DNA of 64,000 nt. It comes from a bacterium. GTDB taxonomy: Bacteria; AUK180. Each line of letters starts with the position of its first letter. The stretch's first letter is position 1. Shown here piece after piece: positions 26,748 to 37,151 of the stretch. The translations under genes were made by a program, and so were the position numbers. Under the pieces are notes generated by a model that saw only the letters and a list, made by a program, of their open reading frames with translations, was not told the DNA's origin and made no database searches. The stretch covers positions 15,703 through 79,702 of the forward strand of contig JAGLGN010000027.1 of the NCBI GenBank assembly GCA_023144005.1, written 5' to 3'.

Positions 26748-29700
26748 CTACTCTCCAATATTCACATCAGCAAGCTCTCCGAAATAATAATACTGAGGAT
26801 CATACATCACTTCCGCGGAAGCGCCGGGCATCGTAAATCCACCCGAAAACGAAGCGCGAACGGCAAAGTATATATGTTTTGTCTGATGGTATGGGAGATC
26901 CCCAAAGAGCTGTATTCTCTCATCCCTGATATCCATATGCTCGTAATTCCACAAGGTATTCTCATTGACCCAAGAAATTACGTGGCCGCCTTTCAGACGC
27001 GGATTCTCAATGTCAAAGCCGGAAGGGATGCGAACGGTCAGAGCCACATCATTCAATTTAGATGAAGCGAGGTTCTCAATGGATACATGAAATACGATGA
27101 GATCGCCGATCTTGACGCCGGTGGTCAATTGAACGGGATTGCCTTTAATATCTTTCGCGATCACCTTTACCTTCAAGCCGTTATAATCCACCTTTCTACT
27201 AAAATCAAGCGGATAGCCGGTGGTGCTCAGATATGCATAGCCCGCACCGTCCGTATTTAACTCAAGCGGGCTCATTCCGGAGAAGCCCGTACCGGAAAGG
27301 ACCAGTCCTGCATTACACTTCTTCAGGGGATATTTCTTATCCGCGGCTATGAGAGTTGCCTTTTTCACCCTTTGATCTCCCATATTATGCAGGCGTTTGC
27401 CTAGCCCGCAGACACTCCACGCCAATTCCTGTGTCGTATAGTAATAATACCGGGTAAAACGGTCAAGCATTCTGGCGATAGCTTCTGCGGTTGATTGTCC
27501 CCAGTCCCCCGCCGGATCGATCTCTTCCATAATGAAAAGCTTCAATCCAAGATACCGCAAGGTCGAGTAGAAATTCTTATTCGGATACCTTTTAAATTCG
27601 GGGATATCGTTAAAAAGCGGGGTTATTAATTTCATGCCTTCGCTTTTCTCACCTGACAGTATCAATGCCGCGGAAAGGAGAAATAACTCCTCACTGCGTG
27701 TTTCCTTTGAGTATTTCCTGATATTTTTGATCGCTTTTCTTATCCGGTTAACATTCTTCTTTCCCGCAAGGGCAAGCACATAATAGCTATATGCCTTATA
27801 ATTCCGGTAATTGTAATAGAAGGCCATGTCCTGAACATAATTCAATGCGGACTCCAGAACCTCTTTCGGGACCGTATAACCCGCTTTTGACGCCTCTAAA
27901 AGCATATGGGTGGCATAAATACTGGACCACTCCGAGACTCTTCGCCCGCCGGGCCAATAGGAGAATCCACCGGAAAGCTGCTGCATGGAGATCACCTTTC
28001 CTATGCCCTGCATCACCATCTTGTGAACATCACGGCCCTTCAGGATCTCCGGGTCGATCGAATCAAGAATATCGCTTATATACAGTAGCGGGAATGTTGC
28101 TGAAGTGGTCTGCTCTATACATCCGTAAGGGTAGCGCACAAGACGCTTTATAGCCATTATTCCGTTCAAGAACCCTACCGGATTGACTAAAATGGTATCC
28201 ATCTCATATTCGGGGACCCAGCCGCTGAAATACTGCGAAATATTATTTGTTCCCTTGGCAAGTTTAACCCTTTTGATCCTTGTCTGCTGAAAGAGAGGCG
28301 GGATTATAGGTATCTCCAGGGTATCCGAGGTAATGGCGCCATTTCCGGCGGCATGGAAATTCAGCTTTACCGTACCGGCAAGCTCCTGCACATTGATCGT
28401 AAAGTACTCTATATGTGAATCTTCCTTTCCCAGCTCCACTAAACGGGAATCCTCTCCTTCCAGAGTAGCTCCTCCCTCAACGCTGAGTTTGTATGTGATC
28501 TGACCCTTTTTCCCGGTCATATTGGTAATGCTTACAGGGATCCTGATCTTATCGCCTATGGTAAGAAAGCGCGGGACAGAAGGCATCATCACCAGAGGAT
28601 CTCTTACTATGGTAGTTTTCTCCTCACTCGCGAAGCGCTTTTCGCTGGAAGCGAGAGCCATAATCCTCAGTGAGCCGTTGAAATATGGAACCTTGAAAGT
28701 GATCTCCGCTTTTCCCTTATCAAAGGGTAGAATTCCTGACCAGAGCGAGACGATCCTTATCGGAGAAACCCTCTGTTTTCCCTGAGGTCCCGCAGCGGCA
28801 GCATCAGCATCGCCTCCGCTGAGTTCTTCTTTTGACGGCCTGCCCATGAGCCATCCGTAATTCGCATAGGAATTTACGCCCAAAGCCCTCTTGGCGAAAA
28901 AGAACTTAGTGGGGTCGGGGGTCTTGAATGAGGTCAATTGAAGTATGCCTTCATCCACAGCGGCAATGGTCACATAGGCCTTTTTTTCCGATGCGGGCAC
29001 CTTAACGGTAACGGTAAGTTCGGAATTAGGCAGTATCTTTTCCGGAACCTCCATCTCCAGCTGAAGTGTATGCTTCTCAGGTTCAATAGTGATATTCTTC
29101 ACTCCGATCGCATGGAATGGCTGAAAGCCGTCGGAAGCTTTTGTGGGAGAATCACGGAAAAAGTGAGCCACGATATACCCATTGGGAATATAGTCCTTGA
29201 TCTTGAATTCTATATCATTTCTGCCTTCTTTGACCTTAAGCCATTTTGAAAAAAGGACACGGTCGCTTTCAAAGGACAGCAGGAGCAGGCCATCGAATTT
29301 GGGAGTGATCGAGACCTTCACGAGATCGCCTTCTTTGTACTTGTCTTTGTCTGTTCTTACTTCCAGATATTCCGGATCACGATATTTTCTCAGCTCATTG
29401 GCGCGCTGCGAGGAATAATATCTGCTATACCGCCATTCCCAGCGGCATGGCATGAAGTACTCGGTTATTACCTTGCCTTTCTCATCAGTGAATGAGATAA
29501 GATATGCCCCCCAATTGGAATCGGAGTCGAGGGTGTATGTGAATTTTCCATCCTTTGCTTCTATTTGTTCCTGCTGCACGACATACTTATACGGCATCCA
29601 CTGCCAATTGTACCCGTAATCAGTATATTCATCATAATAGTAATACCACTCATAGCGGACCCTCTGGACCTTGACATCTATCTTTCCGGACCATTTTTTC

Positions 29701-32213
29701 AATTCACCGGAACTATCTACCAGAACGCCCTGGAATGCCGCTTTTGTACCTCTGCCCACGCTGTTCACTTCCGGTTTTACGCCGATTAGGAAATTGCCGG
29801 GAATGATCCGTGCGTTCGCGAATGCCCTGGTCGTCCTTCCGCTTCCCATTTCAAAAACGGAAAGCGAGGCGGTAACATCCATGGGGGTTTGGGCTTTTAT
29901 TCCCTGATCCTCAAGATCTATCTCCGCATTGCCCTTTCCCTTTTTATTGAGTTTGCCCTCGATCGTATCCAAATAGGTCTTGGAAGGAGAGCGGTCAAAA
30001 TGCTTCCCGAAACGGAATCCGGGGAAGGTCTCGTAAGCGACCGCCACTGGAACATAAGAAAAGCCCAACTCATATTTGGAATCGGCGGCGGGTGCACCGA
30101 AGAGGAAGTCAGCATTGAAATCCCATTTGATTACATCCTTCTCGCTGAATATCTTCTTTGCGGGAGAAATAGACGCTTTTATCCGCTCCGGAACGAATTC
30201 TTCTACCTTAAAATTGCCGGTTCCGATGATCTTCTTTCTGAAATAGATCTGAACGCTATAACTTCCGGTAACAGGGAAATTACCAAATACTTTATTGAAT
30301 GTCCCCATACCGGTATCATTTACTTTTAGAAGACGTGACTCTATTACCTTGCCCCGCGGATTTAATAGTTTTGCGGTGAGAGTGAATTCCTCGGAAGGAG
30401 CCCAGGCATCCTTGTCTCTCAAAAGAATGGATATATTTGCCGTATCATTGGGACGGTAAACCCCTCTGTCGGTGTAAACGAAACATCTGTAGGATGATTC
30501 TGTGGAATAGGGCTCTCCGCCGGTATCCTGCATTGAGAGGTCCACTTTCGGCTCATCCATCGTGATATAATTCAGATCGTCGCCCTTGGAGACGATGAAT
30601 ATATTGGCTTTGATGCCGTCAAAGGTCACCTCACCCTCCATATTGGTATCCTTCTCAGCCAATACCACATTGGAATATGACATAGCCTTGACCTTGGCAC
30701 CTGAAACGGATTTCATATCCTTGAATGAACGAACCCACAATTTGTATCCCCCGGCGGACTCTTTTTTCAGATTAATGGCAAGGTCGCTCATTATGAGCTG
30801 CACCTTATCTCTTGCTCCGGATGTACCATCAATGCTTATCTGGAAAACACCTCTTCCGGATTCAGGGATGAATTGACTGAGGTCCAGTATAGAGAAAAGG
30901 GGTTTGTTCTGTTTCGAATCAAATTTTATGATCTCATTACAGATCTGATCCGAAATATTCCCTCCGGGATAATTTCTCTGGTCGGTGAGCCAGAAATGGA
31001 TGTTCTGCTCATGTATATGCCTTATCTTCAATCGGGCTTCTTTGATATTGACCGTTTTCAGATTTATTTTATTCTCATACATCTCGGGTACTATATGTCC
31101 CTTGGACAGGATTTGCAATGAGGTCTTGAAATTACCCAATTTATGTTTAAAATCATAGTCCTTTTCCATGACCTTGCCGTCATTGGAGTAAAGGCCCTTC
31201 TTTATGGTGATGTGATAATCTGTTTGCGGTTTGAAATCACCTTTTACCCGATACCAGTCGTCTATACACATTACGGTGAATCTTACCTTGGGTTCGATCT
31301 CCAGATATCTCTGGAACACTTCGACATCGATGCCGGGCGGTACATATCTGTAGCGCCATCTGCCGGAACTGCCCTGCTCATATTTACCCGGATTCTTGGC
31401 ATCCTCCTGACGCATCTGCAAAAGAAGGTCAAAGGAATCATCATTAGTATTGAACTTATGGTTCACGATATACAGGCGCAGCTGCCTTAGATTGACCGTG
31501 GTCATCTCTTCGAATGGATGGTCCAGAGAGTTGCCATAGCTATCCCTGAGGGCTTTATTGATAAGAAAATGTATCCTATCTCCATGTGATACCTTCGTGG
31601 CTTTTATCTTGTGATTTTTAGCGCTGCCCTTTGTAATTATCTTAAACGGGGCACCCTTCCGGTCTTTGTAACTCACCTGAAGGGCTGATTTGAGTTGAGC
31701 CGCATCTACCGGTGAATTGAAGGATATTCTGAAGACGGGCTTTTTCAGCGCGTCCTGCCGGATCTCTTCCACCCTGAATTGGGGGACATGAAGGCGGAAT
31801 TCTCCGCCTAATATCTTAAAGGTATAACTGCTGTGTTTATGCAGCAATCCCGAAGGGAAGAAGATCCGAAACTCATTATCCGATATCCTTGTGACATCAA
31901 TTGCGGCACTCGGTGAAATGGATATGGACAATTTGCTCTTCAGATCTCCGACACCTTTCAAGGGCTTTGTAAGAGTTATGTCGATATAATCAGGGATCTG
32001 ACCTTTAAAGGGATTATTGAAGTTTGCCACGGCAATAGGGTCGTCACTCTTCAGTGATTCCTCTTTTACCGCAACGATCTTTATCCGTTGTTTGGAATCA
32101 GCTTGCTTCTTCTTATCTCCAGGACTCTTTTTAGCTTTTCCGCAGCCCGCGAGAAGCATCACAATGAATAATACAATGGTAAGAACTCTAAGAGATCTGA
32201 TAAATGATTTCAA
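26748..32213 (-). CDS. yfhM: Alpha-2-macroglobulin family lipoprotein
   Basis: An 1821-residue exported protein with a lipobox (LLAGC, C24), so it is membrane-anchored on the periplasmic side. It has a series of MG-type beta domains, the bait region, and the thioester motif YPYGCIEQ with Cys near 1365 and Gln three residues on, followed by an alpha-helical thioester domain. Bacterial A2Ms trap proteases that breach the outer membrane, and PbpC encoded next repairs the wall. It starts with TTG after AGGAGGG. It may share a transcript with the upstream aminotransferase (34-base gap). Confidence 0.9.
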   Translation of the reverse strand: MKSFIRSLRVLTIVLFIVMLLAGCGKAKKSPGDKKKQADSKQRIKIVAVKEESLKSDDPIAVANFNNPFKGQIPDYIDITLTKPLKGVGDLKSKLSISISPSAAIDVTRISDNEFRIFFPSGLLHKHSSYTFKILGGEFRLHVPQFRVEEIRQDALKKPVFRISFNSPVDAAQLKSALQVSYKDRKGAPFKIITKGSAKNHKIKATKVSHGDRIHFLINKALRDSYGNSLDHPFEEMTTVNLRQLRLYIVNHKFNTNDDSFDLLLQMRQEDAKNPGKYEQGSSGRWRYRYVPPGIDVEVFQRYLEIEPKVRFTVMCIDDWYRVKGDFKPQTDYHITIKKGLYSNDGKVMEKDYDFKHKLGNFKTSLQILSKGHIVPEMYENKINLKTVNIKEARLKIRHIHEQNIHFWLTDQRNYPGGNISDQICNEIIKFDSKQNKPLFSILDLSQFIPESGRGVFQISIDGTSGARDKVQLIMSDLAINLKKESAGGYKLWVRSFKDMKSVSGAKVKAMSYSNVVLAEKDTNMEGEVTFDGIKANIFIVSKGDDLNYITMDEPKVDLSMQDTGGEPYSTESSYRCFVYTDRGVYRPNDTANISILLRDKDAWAPSEEFTLTAKLLNPRGKVIESRLLKVNDTGMGTFNKVFGNFPVTGSYSVQIYFRKKIIGTGNFKVEEFVPERIKASISPAKKIFSEKDVIKWDFNADFLFGAPAADSKYELGFSYVPVAVAYETFPGFRFGKHFDRSPSKTYLDTIEGKLNKKGKGNAEIDLEDQGIKAQTPMDVTASLSVFEMGSGRTTRAFANARIIPGNFLIGVKPEVNSVGRGTKAAFQGVLVDSSGELKKWSGKIDVKVQRVRYEWYYYYDEYTDYGYNWQWMPYKYVVQQEQIEAKDGKFTYTLDSDSNWGAYLISFTDEKGKVITEYFMPCRWEWRYSRYYSSQRANELRKYRDPEYLEVRTDKDKYKEGDLVKVSITPKFDGLLLLSFESDRVLFSKWLKVKEGRNDIEFKIKDYIPNGYIVAHFFRDSPTKASDGFQPFHAIGVKNITIEPEKHTLQLEMEVPEKILPNSELTVTVKVPASEKKAYVTIAAVDEGILQLTSFKTPDPTKFFFAKRALGVNSYANYGWLMGRPSKEELSGGDADAAAAGPQGKQRVSPIRIVSLWSGILPFDKGKAEITFKVPYFNGSLRIMALASSEKRFASEEKTTIVRDPLVMMPSVPRFLTIGDKIRIPVSITNMTGKKGQITYKLSVEGGATLEGEDSRLVELGKEDSHIEYFTINVQELAGTVKLNFHAAGNGAITSDTLEIPIIPPLFQQTRIKRVKLAKGTNNISQYFSGWVPEYEMDTILVNPVGFLNGIMAIKRLVRYPYGCIEQTTSATFPLLYISDILDSIDPEILKGRDVHKMVMQGIGKVISMQQLSGGFSYWPGGRRVSEWSSIYATHMLLEASKAGYTVPKEVLESALNYVQDMAFYYNYRNYKAYSYYVLALAGKKNVNRIRKAIKNIRKYSKETRSEELFLLSAALILSGEKSEGMKLITPLFNDIPEFKRYPNKNFYSTLRYLGLKLFIMEEIDPAGDWGQSTAEAIARMLDRFTRYYYYTTQELAWSVCGLGKRLHNMGDQRVKKATLIAADKKYPLKKCNAGLVLSGTGFSGMSPLELNTDGAGYAYLSTTGYPLDFSRKVDYNGLKVKVIAKDIKGNPVQLTTGVKIGDLIVFHVSIENLASSKLNDVALTVRIPSGFDIENPRLKGGHVISWVNENTLWNYEHMDIRDERIQLFGDLPYHQTKHIYFAVRASFSGGFTMPGASAEVMYDPQYYYFGELADVNIGE

Positions 32214-32247
32214 AACACCCTCCTGGTAAATATTTGAGAATAGGAAA

Positions 32248-33417
32248 TTATTTTCTGCCGTTCAGCAATGCGTCCTGTATCCTCTTAATAGCGGCCAGGA
32301 TATTATCACTTGAAGCAGCGTAGGATAACCTTAGATAACCTTCACCGTACTTGCCGAATCCTGTCCCGGGCAATAATGCGACTCCGGCATTTTCCAGGAG
32401 AAAATTAGCCAATACTTGAGACTGCATTCCGGTACCTTCGATATTTGGAAATACATAGAATGCTCCGAATGGTTTCAGGGTAGTGAATCCGGGGATCTTA
32501 TTGAGGCCTTTCACCATAAGGTTTCGCCGGTCACGGAACTTCTTCACCATTTCATGTGTCATGGTTTGATCGCCGGTGATCGCCTGTATGGCGGCGCGTT
32601 GAGTAATGGTCGAAGCGCATGAGGTGATATTGCCGTTAAGGCGATTCATCATCGTTGAGATCTCCTTGGGCATGATACCCCATCCCAGGCGCCATCCGGT
32701 CATCGCATGTGATTTTGAAAGGCCGTCGAGGACAATGGTCCTCTCCTTCATGCCGGGGATAGCAGCTATGGAGTTGAATTCACCCTCGTAAACTATTCGT
32801 GAATAGATCTCGTCGGAAAGTACTATCAGGTCATTTCTTATCGCGATCTTCGCGATAAATTCCAGGTCCTTTTGAGTAAAGATAGTACCGGTCGGATTTG
32901 AAGGCGTATTGAGTATTATCATTTTTGTCCGGGGAGTTACCAGACTCTTGAAAAGCCCCGGATCAAAATTAAAGGCATTTATTCCAAGGAAAGGAAATGG
33001 GATCGGCTTGCCGCCGCAAAAGCGTATAATGGATTCATAGACGGGATAACCGGGATTAGGAGTCAGTATTTCATCCCCTCTTTGAGAAAAAAGAGTGATC
33101 GCATAGTACATGATCGGCTTACCGCCGGATGTGACGACGACCTCTTCAGGAGAGACCTCAAATCCCTTGAATTGAGATTCATATTCGGCAATTGCCTCAC
33201 GAAGGTCCCAAAAACCGGAAGCGGCACTGTAATGAGTATAATTATCCCTGATGGCCTGTATCCCGGCTTCCTTGATGTGGTCAGCGGTCTTAAAATCGGG
33301 TTCTCCGATCTCAAGGTGAATAATATCCCTGCCCTCTGCTTCCATTTGCTTGGCTTTCTGCAGCACTTCAAAGGAGGCGACGACACCCAATTTGTCCATT
33401 CTGCGCGCAAATCTCAT
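32248..33417 (-). CDS. Aspartate/aromatic aminotransferase family protein (class I/II, PLP)
   Basis: 389 residues, typical family length. The N-terminus HLEIGEPDF, the Asn/Pro region NTPSNPTGT, LSDEIYSRI and the PLP lysine in GLSKSHAMTGWRLGW identify a fold-type I aminotransferase close to AspC/AlaT/PatA enzymes. The amino donor and keto acid cannot be fixed from sequence. It has an SD (AGGAG) and a clear promoter, and heads the cluster with A2M and PbpC. Confidence 0.9.
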   Translation of the reverse strand: MRFARRMDKLGVVASFEVLQKAKQMEAEGRDIIHLEIGEPDFKTADHIKEAGIQAIRDNYTHYSAASGFWDLREAIAEYESQFKGFEVSPEEVVVTSGGKPIMYYAITLFSQRGDEILTPNPGYPVYESIIRFCGGKPIPFPFLGINAFNFDPGLFKSLVTPRTKMIILNTPSNPTGTIFTQKDLEFIAKIAIRNDLIVLSDEIYSRIVYEGEFNSIAAIPGMKERTIVLDGLSKSHAMTGWRLGWGIMPKEISTMMNRLNGNITSCASTITQRAAIQAITGDQTMTHEMVKKFRDRRNLMVKGLNKIPGFTTLKPFGAFYVFPNIEGTGMQSQVLANFLLENAGVALLPGTGFGKYGEGYLRLSYAASSDNILAAIKRIQDALLNGRK

Positions 33418-33439
33418 CTTGACTCCTGTCTATACAGTA

Positions 33440-33467
33440 AATATATATGATTTTTGAAAATTGTCAA
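33440..33467 (-). promoter_or_regulatory. Predicted promoter of the aminotransferase gene
   Basis: Minus-strand consensus TTGACA (33462-33467), 16 bp spacer, TATATT (33440-33445). Confidence 0.6.
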
Positions 33468-33540
33468 GGGGATACAATGATTTTTTCTTATAAAAATGTG
33501 AGAATTCATACTTGCGTTGATCTCATTCATCTTCATAGTC

Positions 33541-35331
33541 CTACTTTTGTGCTTGATAGAGTTTGAAGTAGATCCCCGAAGTATTCTTTATAAGCTCACT
33601 GTGAGTACCTTCTTCAACCAATTTGCCGTGGGAGAGCACCAGGATCCTGTCTGCGTTCCTTATCGTTGATAGACGATGCGCCACCATCAGGGCTCCCCTT
33701 CCTTCAATGACCTTTTCCAGAGCCTGCTGGATCAAAACCTCTGTTTCGGTATCAATATTTGATGTCGGCTCATCCAGGATCAGGATCTCCGGATCATATA
33801 CAAGTATCCTTGAGAATGAGATCAGCTGACGTTCACCAACTGAAAGATTGGTCCCGCCTTCTACCACCTTGTGGTCCAGGCCGGCATCAAATTTCTCCAG
33901 TACCTTATCCAAACCCACTTGACGAACAGCTTCTTCAACTCTCTCTCTTGAAATATCCTTGTTCCCCAGAATAATATTATCGAAAATACTGCCCTCGAAA
34001 AGATAGATGTCTTGAGGTACCAGTCCGAATTTTTTCCTCAAAGCATTCAAATCATATTCCTTGATATCCTTGCCGTCTACCACTATTTTTCCCGTTTCGA
34101 TATCCCAGAAGCGCAATAAAAGATTGATTATGGTGCTCTTTCCGGAGCCCGTATAACCTACAAGGGCGATCTTATCCCCTTTGTCAAAACGAAAGGAAAT
34201 ATCCTTTAGAACATCTTCTTTGCCGTAAGAGAAGGTTACATCCTTGAATTGAAAATGGTCGCCTTTGATGTCGGTGATCTGTCCTTCATCCTTGACCATA
34301 TCATCGGAATCCAGTATCTCAAAAATACGGACACTTGAAGCGACCGCATTCTGGAGAACATTGAATTTCTGAGCAAGGTCAGATATCGGGCGATAGATCT
34401 TCTTGAAATATTGAAGGAATAAAAAGAGTTTCCCGATAGTAAGTGTTGCGGCAACACCGCCGAATGAACCGATTCCGAGCAGGCGCACACCTCCATAGAA
34501 AATTATTGCCGCGACCGCCAATGCCTGTAGCATATCTATCACTGGATAAAATACGGTATATGCCAGAACGGATCTCTCATTGGTCTTGAAGTAATTCCAA
34601 TTTCTCTCATTGAGCTTTTTATAAACCCTCATTTCCTCAGTGAAGGCCTTGACGACCCTGATGCCTCCGAGGATCTCAGCGAGGTAGGCGTTCAATTCCG
34701 CCTGTGTTTTTCGGATCTTCAGATAGATCGGCTGTATTGTCTTTCGGAATAAGACGACGGCTACTATTAAAAAAGGAACTACGGCGATAATCACAAGCGT
34801 AAGGCGCCAGTCCTTTATCAAAACGATGGTCAATATGACCAGAATGGTGATGATATCCCCCATCATCTCAATGAAACCGGCGGTGAAAAGTTCATTTAAA
34901 CTCTCCACATCATTCGTGACCCTGGTGGTCAACCTTCCTATGGGATTGCCCGTGAAATACCTCATCGAGAGGCGTGTCAGGTGACGGTATAGTTTTGAAC
35001 GGATATCGAAAACAACATTCTGTCCAAGTGTTCTTGAAATAATGATCCTCGCATAAAAAAGGACCGATGTGAAAATAACAACGATCAAATATATCCCGGC
35101 AAGATGAGCGAGCCCATTCAGGTCACCGGCGGGTATATAGACATCGACTGCTTTTTCCCAGATTATCGGGCCGACCAGATCCACCAGAGAAGCCAGTATC
35201 ACTACGGTCAAGGCGACCATCGCGGCCGGGAGATACGGTTTGAAGAATGTAAAAAGGCGCTTTAAGATCTTCCGATCCAATACCTTTCCGGTAATATCAT
35301 CGGAGTAAATGCCTCCGCCGCCGTGTCTCAT
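33541..35331 (-). CDS. ABC exporter half-transporter with catalytic Walker B
   Basis: 596 residues: a six-helix exporter domain (about 35-330) and an ATPase domain with Walker A GYTGSGKST (about 394), signature LSVGERQL (about 497, degenerate), Walker B LILDEPTSNID with the catalytic Glu, and switch His in VAHRLST. It overlaps the next gene by one base; together they form a heterodimeric type IV exporter of lipids, drugs or peptides (substrate unknown). Confidence 0.9.
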   Translation of the reverse strand: MRHGGGGIYSDDITGKVLDRKILKRLFTFFKPYLPAAMVALTVVILASLVDLVGPIIWEKAVDVYIPAGDLNGLAHLAGIYLIVVIFTSVLFYARIIISRTLGQNVVFDIRSKLYRHLTRLSMRYFTGNPIGRLTTRVTNDVESLNELFTAGFIEMMGDIITILVILTIVLIKDWRLTLVIIAVVPFLIVAVVLFRKTIQPIYLKIRKTQAELNAYLAEILGGIRVVKAFTEEMRVYKKLNERNWNYFKTNERSVLAYTVFYPVIDMLQALAVAAIIFYGGVRLLGIGSFGGVAATLTIGKLFLFLQYFKKIYRPISDLAQKFNVLQNAVASSVRIFEILDSDDMVKDEGQITDIKGDHFQFKDVTFSYGKEDVLKDISFRFDKGDKIALVGYTGSGKSTIINLLLRFWDIETGKIVVDGKDIKEYDLNALRKKFGLVPQDIYLFEGSIFDNIILGNKDISRERVEEAVRQVGLDKVLEKFDAGLDHKVVEGGTNLSVGERQLISFSRILVYDPEILILDEPTSNIDTETEVLIQQALEKVIEGRGALMVAHRLSTIRNADRILVLSHGKLVEEGTHSELIKNTSGIYFKLYQAQK

Positions 35332-37151
35332 TATTCTTCCTCCAGTTGCTGTGTCAGATATATCCTGTAGAACTCATTCTGCTTCTTCAGGAGTTCATCG
35401 TATCGCCCTGACTCCACGATCTTCCCTGATCTCAGCACAAATATCTTGTCCACATTCTGTATAGTGGAAAGGCGGTGGGCGATAAAAAGCTGCATCACAT
35501 CCGTAAGTTGTCCACTCAAAGAAGTGAGTATCTTTTCTTCGATGTGAGAGTCAATGGAAGAAAAGGAATCGTCAAATATAATAAATGCCGGCTGCCTGTA
35601 AAGAGCGCGGGCAATGGTCATTCTTTGCCGCTGTCCGCCTGAGAGGGTGATCCCCTTCTCGCCGACAACGGTTTCAAGGCCGTCCTTAAACTCGGAGATC
35701 GTATCTGTCAAACCCGCGTTCATGATCACTCGTTCCATCAAATTATCATCTTTGTCAAAAGAGAGGGCAAGATTATCCTTGAGCGACTCGGAAAAAAGAA
35801 AGCTGTCCTGTGGTATATATCCGATAGAAGATCTCAAAGTTTCCAAAGAGAACTCCTTAATTGGCTTGTCGTTAATGATTATTTCGCCCTTTTGGGGGTC
35901 ATAGAATCTCAACAATAGTTCTGTGATCGTGGATTTTCCCGTACCGATCCTCCCGACGAAAGCGATCTTCTCGCCGCTTTTGAACGAAAAGGAGATATCT
36001 TCCAGTATCCAACTCTTGGATTTGGGGTATTTAAACCAGACATTCTTGAATTCGATCTTGTTAATCTTGTCGATGCTGTGCTTTCCGCAGATCAATGTAT
36101 TCTCACTTTCCAGTACTTCGTTGATCCTGGACATTGATGCCATACCGCGCGCCCATAGAGTGATGACCCAGCCGATCGCCACCATGGGCCAGATAAGCGC
36201 CATCAAATACATCTGAAAGGCATAAAAATTTCCGATCGTAACGGTACCGTCAATAACGAGTTTGCCGCCGTAGTACAATATCACGATCAGAGACAGCGAT
36301 GAAAATAAGATGATCATCGGATGAAAAAGACCCTCGACCCGGACTAGTTTCAGGAAACTGGAACGGTATGAAGAGGAAAATTCATCAAAACTGTCCGCCA
36401 TCTCAACTTCTTTTGTATAACTTTTAATGATCTTGATCCCATTGAAGGAGTTCTGCGAATAATTGGTCAGAGAGGAGAATTTCTGCTGTACCTCTTTGAA
36501 ATACTTGAAGATTATCCTCTCGAAAATAAAGACGAGTACCGCTATCAAAGGGAGCGGGATCAATGAAAGAAGGGTTAGCTTCGGATTGATCGAGATCATA
36601 TTGACGATCGCCAGCACTCCCATAAAGAGCGGGTCGAACAGCGCAAGTATACCCGGCCCGGCGGTCATTCTTACCGCGTGAAGATCACTTGTGGCGCGTG
36701 ACATTAGCTCCCCGGTGGAATATCTCGAATAAAACTCCATTGGTAGGGAAAGCAGTTTTTTGTAATAAACATCCCGAATATCGTAATCCACCCTATAAGA
36801 GGTCTTCATTATAAATAAACGCCAGAAGACCCTGAAAAGATTGGAAAGTATGTTGACGAACAAAATTACACCGGCGGCGAAAAGAAGAAAATATATCAAT
36901 CCGGAAGATACAAGGCGATTAGCCAGATTCTCTACCATTTCATTGTAGGGAAAGAGGAAGGAGCGTTCTGTGAATATATTGGCGGAAACATGCCCGCCCG
37001 CCATCAAGCTTCTTATGCCGTCAATGGCGAAGCCGGTGAATTTCGGCGTAAAAAGCATGAAGAGATCTGTAAAAAAGAGAACAAACAGTCCCAGGACATA
37101 CTTGTACCAATACCTTCTGGTAAATGAGAACAGGCGTTTTAAAGGACTCAC
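35331..37151 (-). CDS. ABC exporter half-transporter with Asp in the catalytic position
   Basis: 606 residues: six-helix exporter domain, then Walker A GRIGTGKST (about 400), a canonical LSGGQRQR signature and Walker B IIFDDSFSSID (about 527), where Asp replaces the catalytic Glu. With the partner's degenerate signature this gives one weak and one active ATP site, as in TM287/288 and BmrCD. It starts with GTG overlapping the stop of the barrel protein gene upstream. Confidence 0.9.
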   Translation of the reverse strand: MSPLKRLFSFTRRYWYKYVLGLFVLFFTDLFMLFTPKFTGFAIDGIRSLMAGGHVSANIFTERSFLFPYNEMVENLANRLVSSGLIYFLLFAAGVILFVNILSNLFRVFWRLFIMKTSYRVDYDIRDVYYKKLLSLPMEFYSRYSTGELMSRATSDLHAVRMTAGPGILALFDPLFMGVLAIVNMISINPKLTLLSLIPLPLIAVLVFIFERIIFKYFKEVQQKFSSLTNYSQNSFNGIKIIKSYTKEVEMADSFDEFSSSYRSSFLKLVRVEGLFHPMIILFSSLSLIVILYYGGKLVIDGTVTIGNFYAFQMYLMALIWPMVAIGWVITLWARGMASMSRINEVLESENTLICGKHSIDKINKIEFKNVWFKYPKSKSWILEDISFSFKSGEKIAFVGRIGTGKSTITELLLRFYDPQKGEIIINDKPIKEFSLETLRSSIGYIPQDSFLFSESLKDNLALSFDKDDNLMERVIMNAGLTDTISEFKDGLETVVGEKGITLSGGQRQRMTIARALYRQPAFIIFDDSFSSIDSHIEEKILTSLSGQLTDVMQLFIAHRLSTIQNVDKIFVLRSGKIVESGRYDELLKKQNEFYRIYLTQQLEEE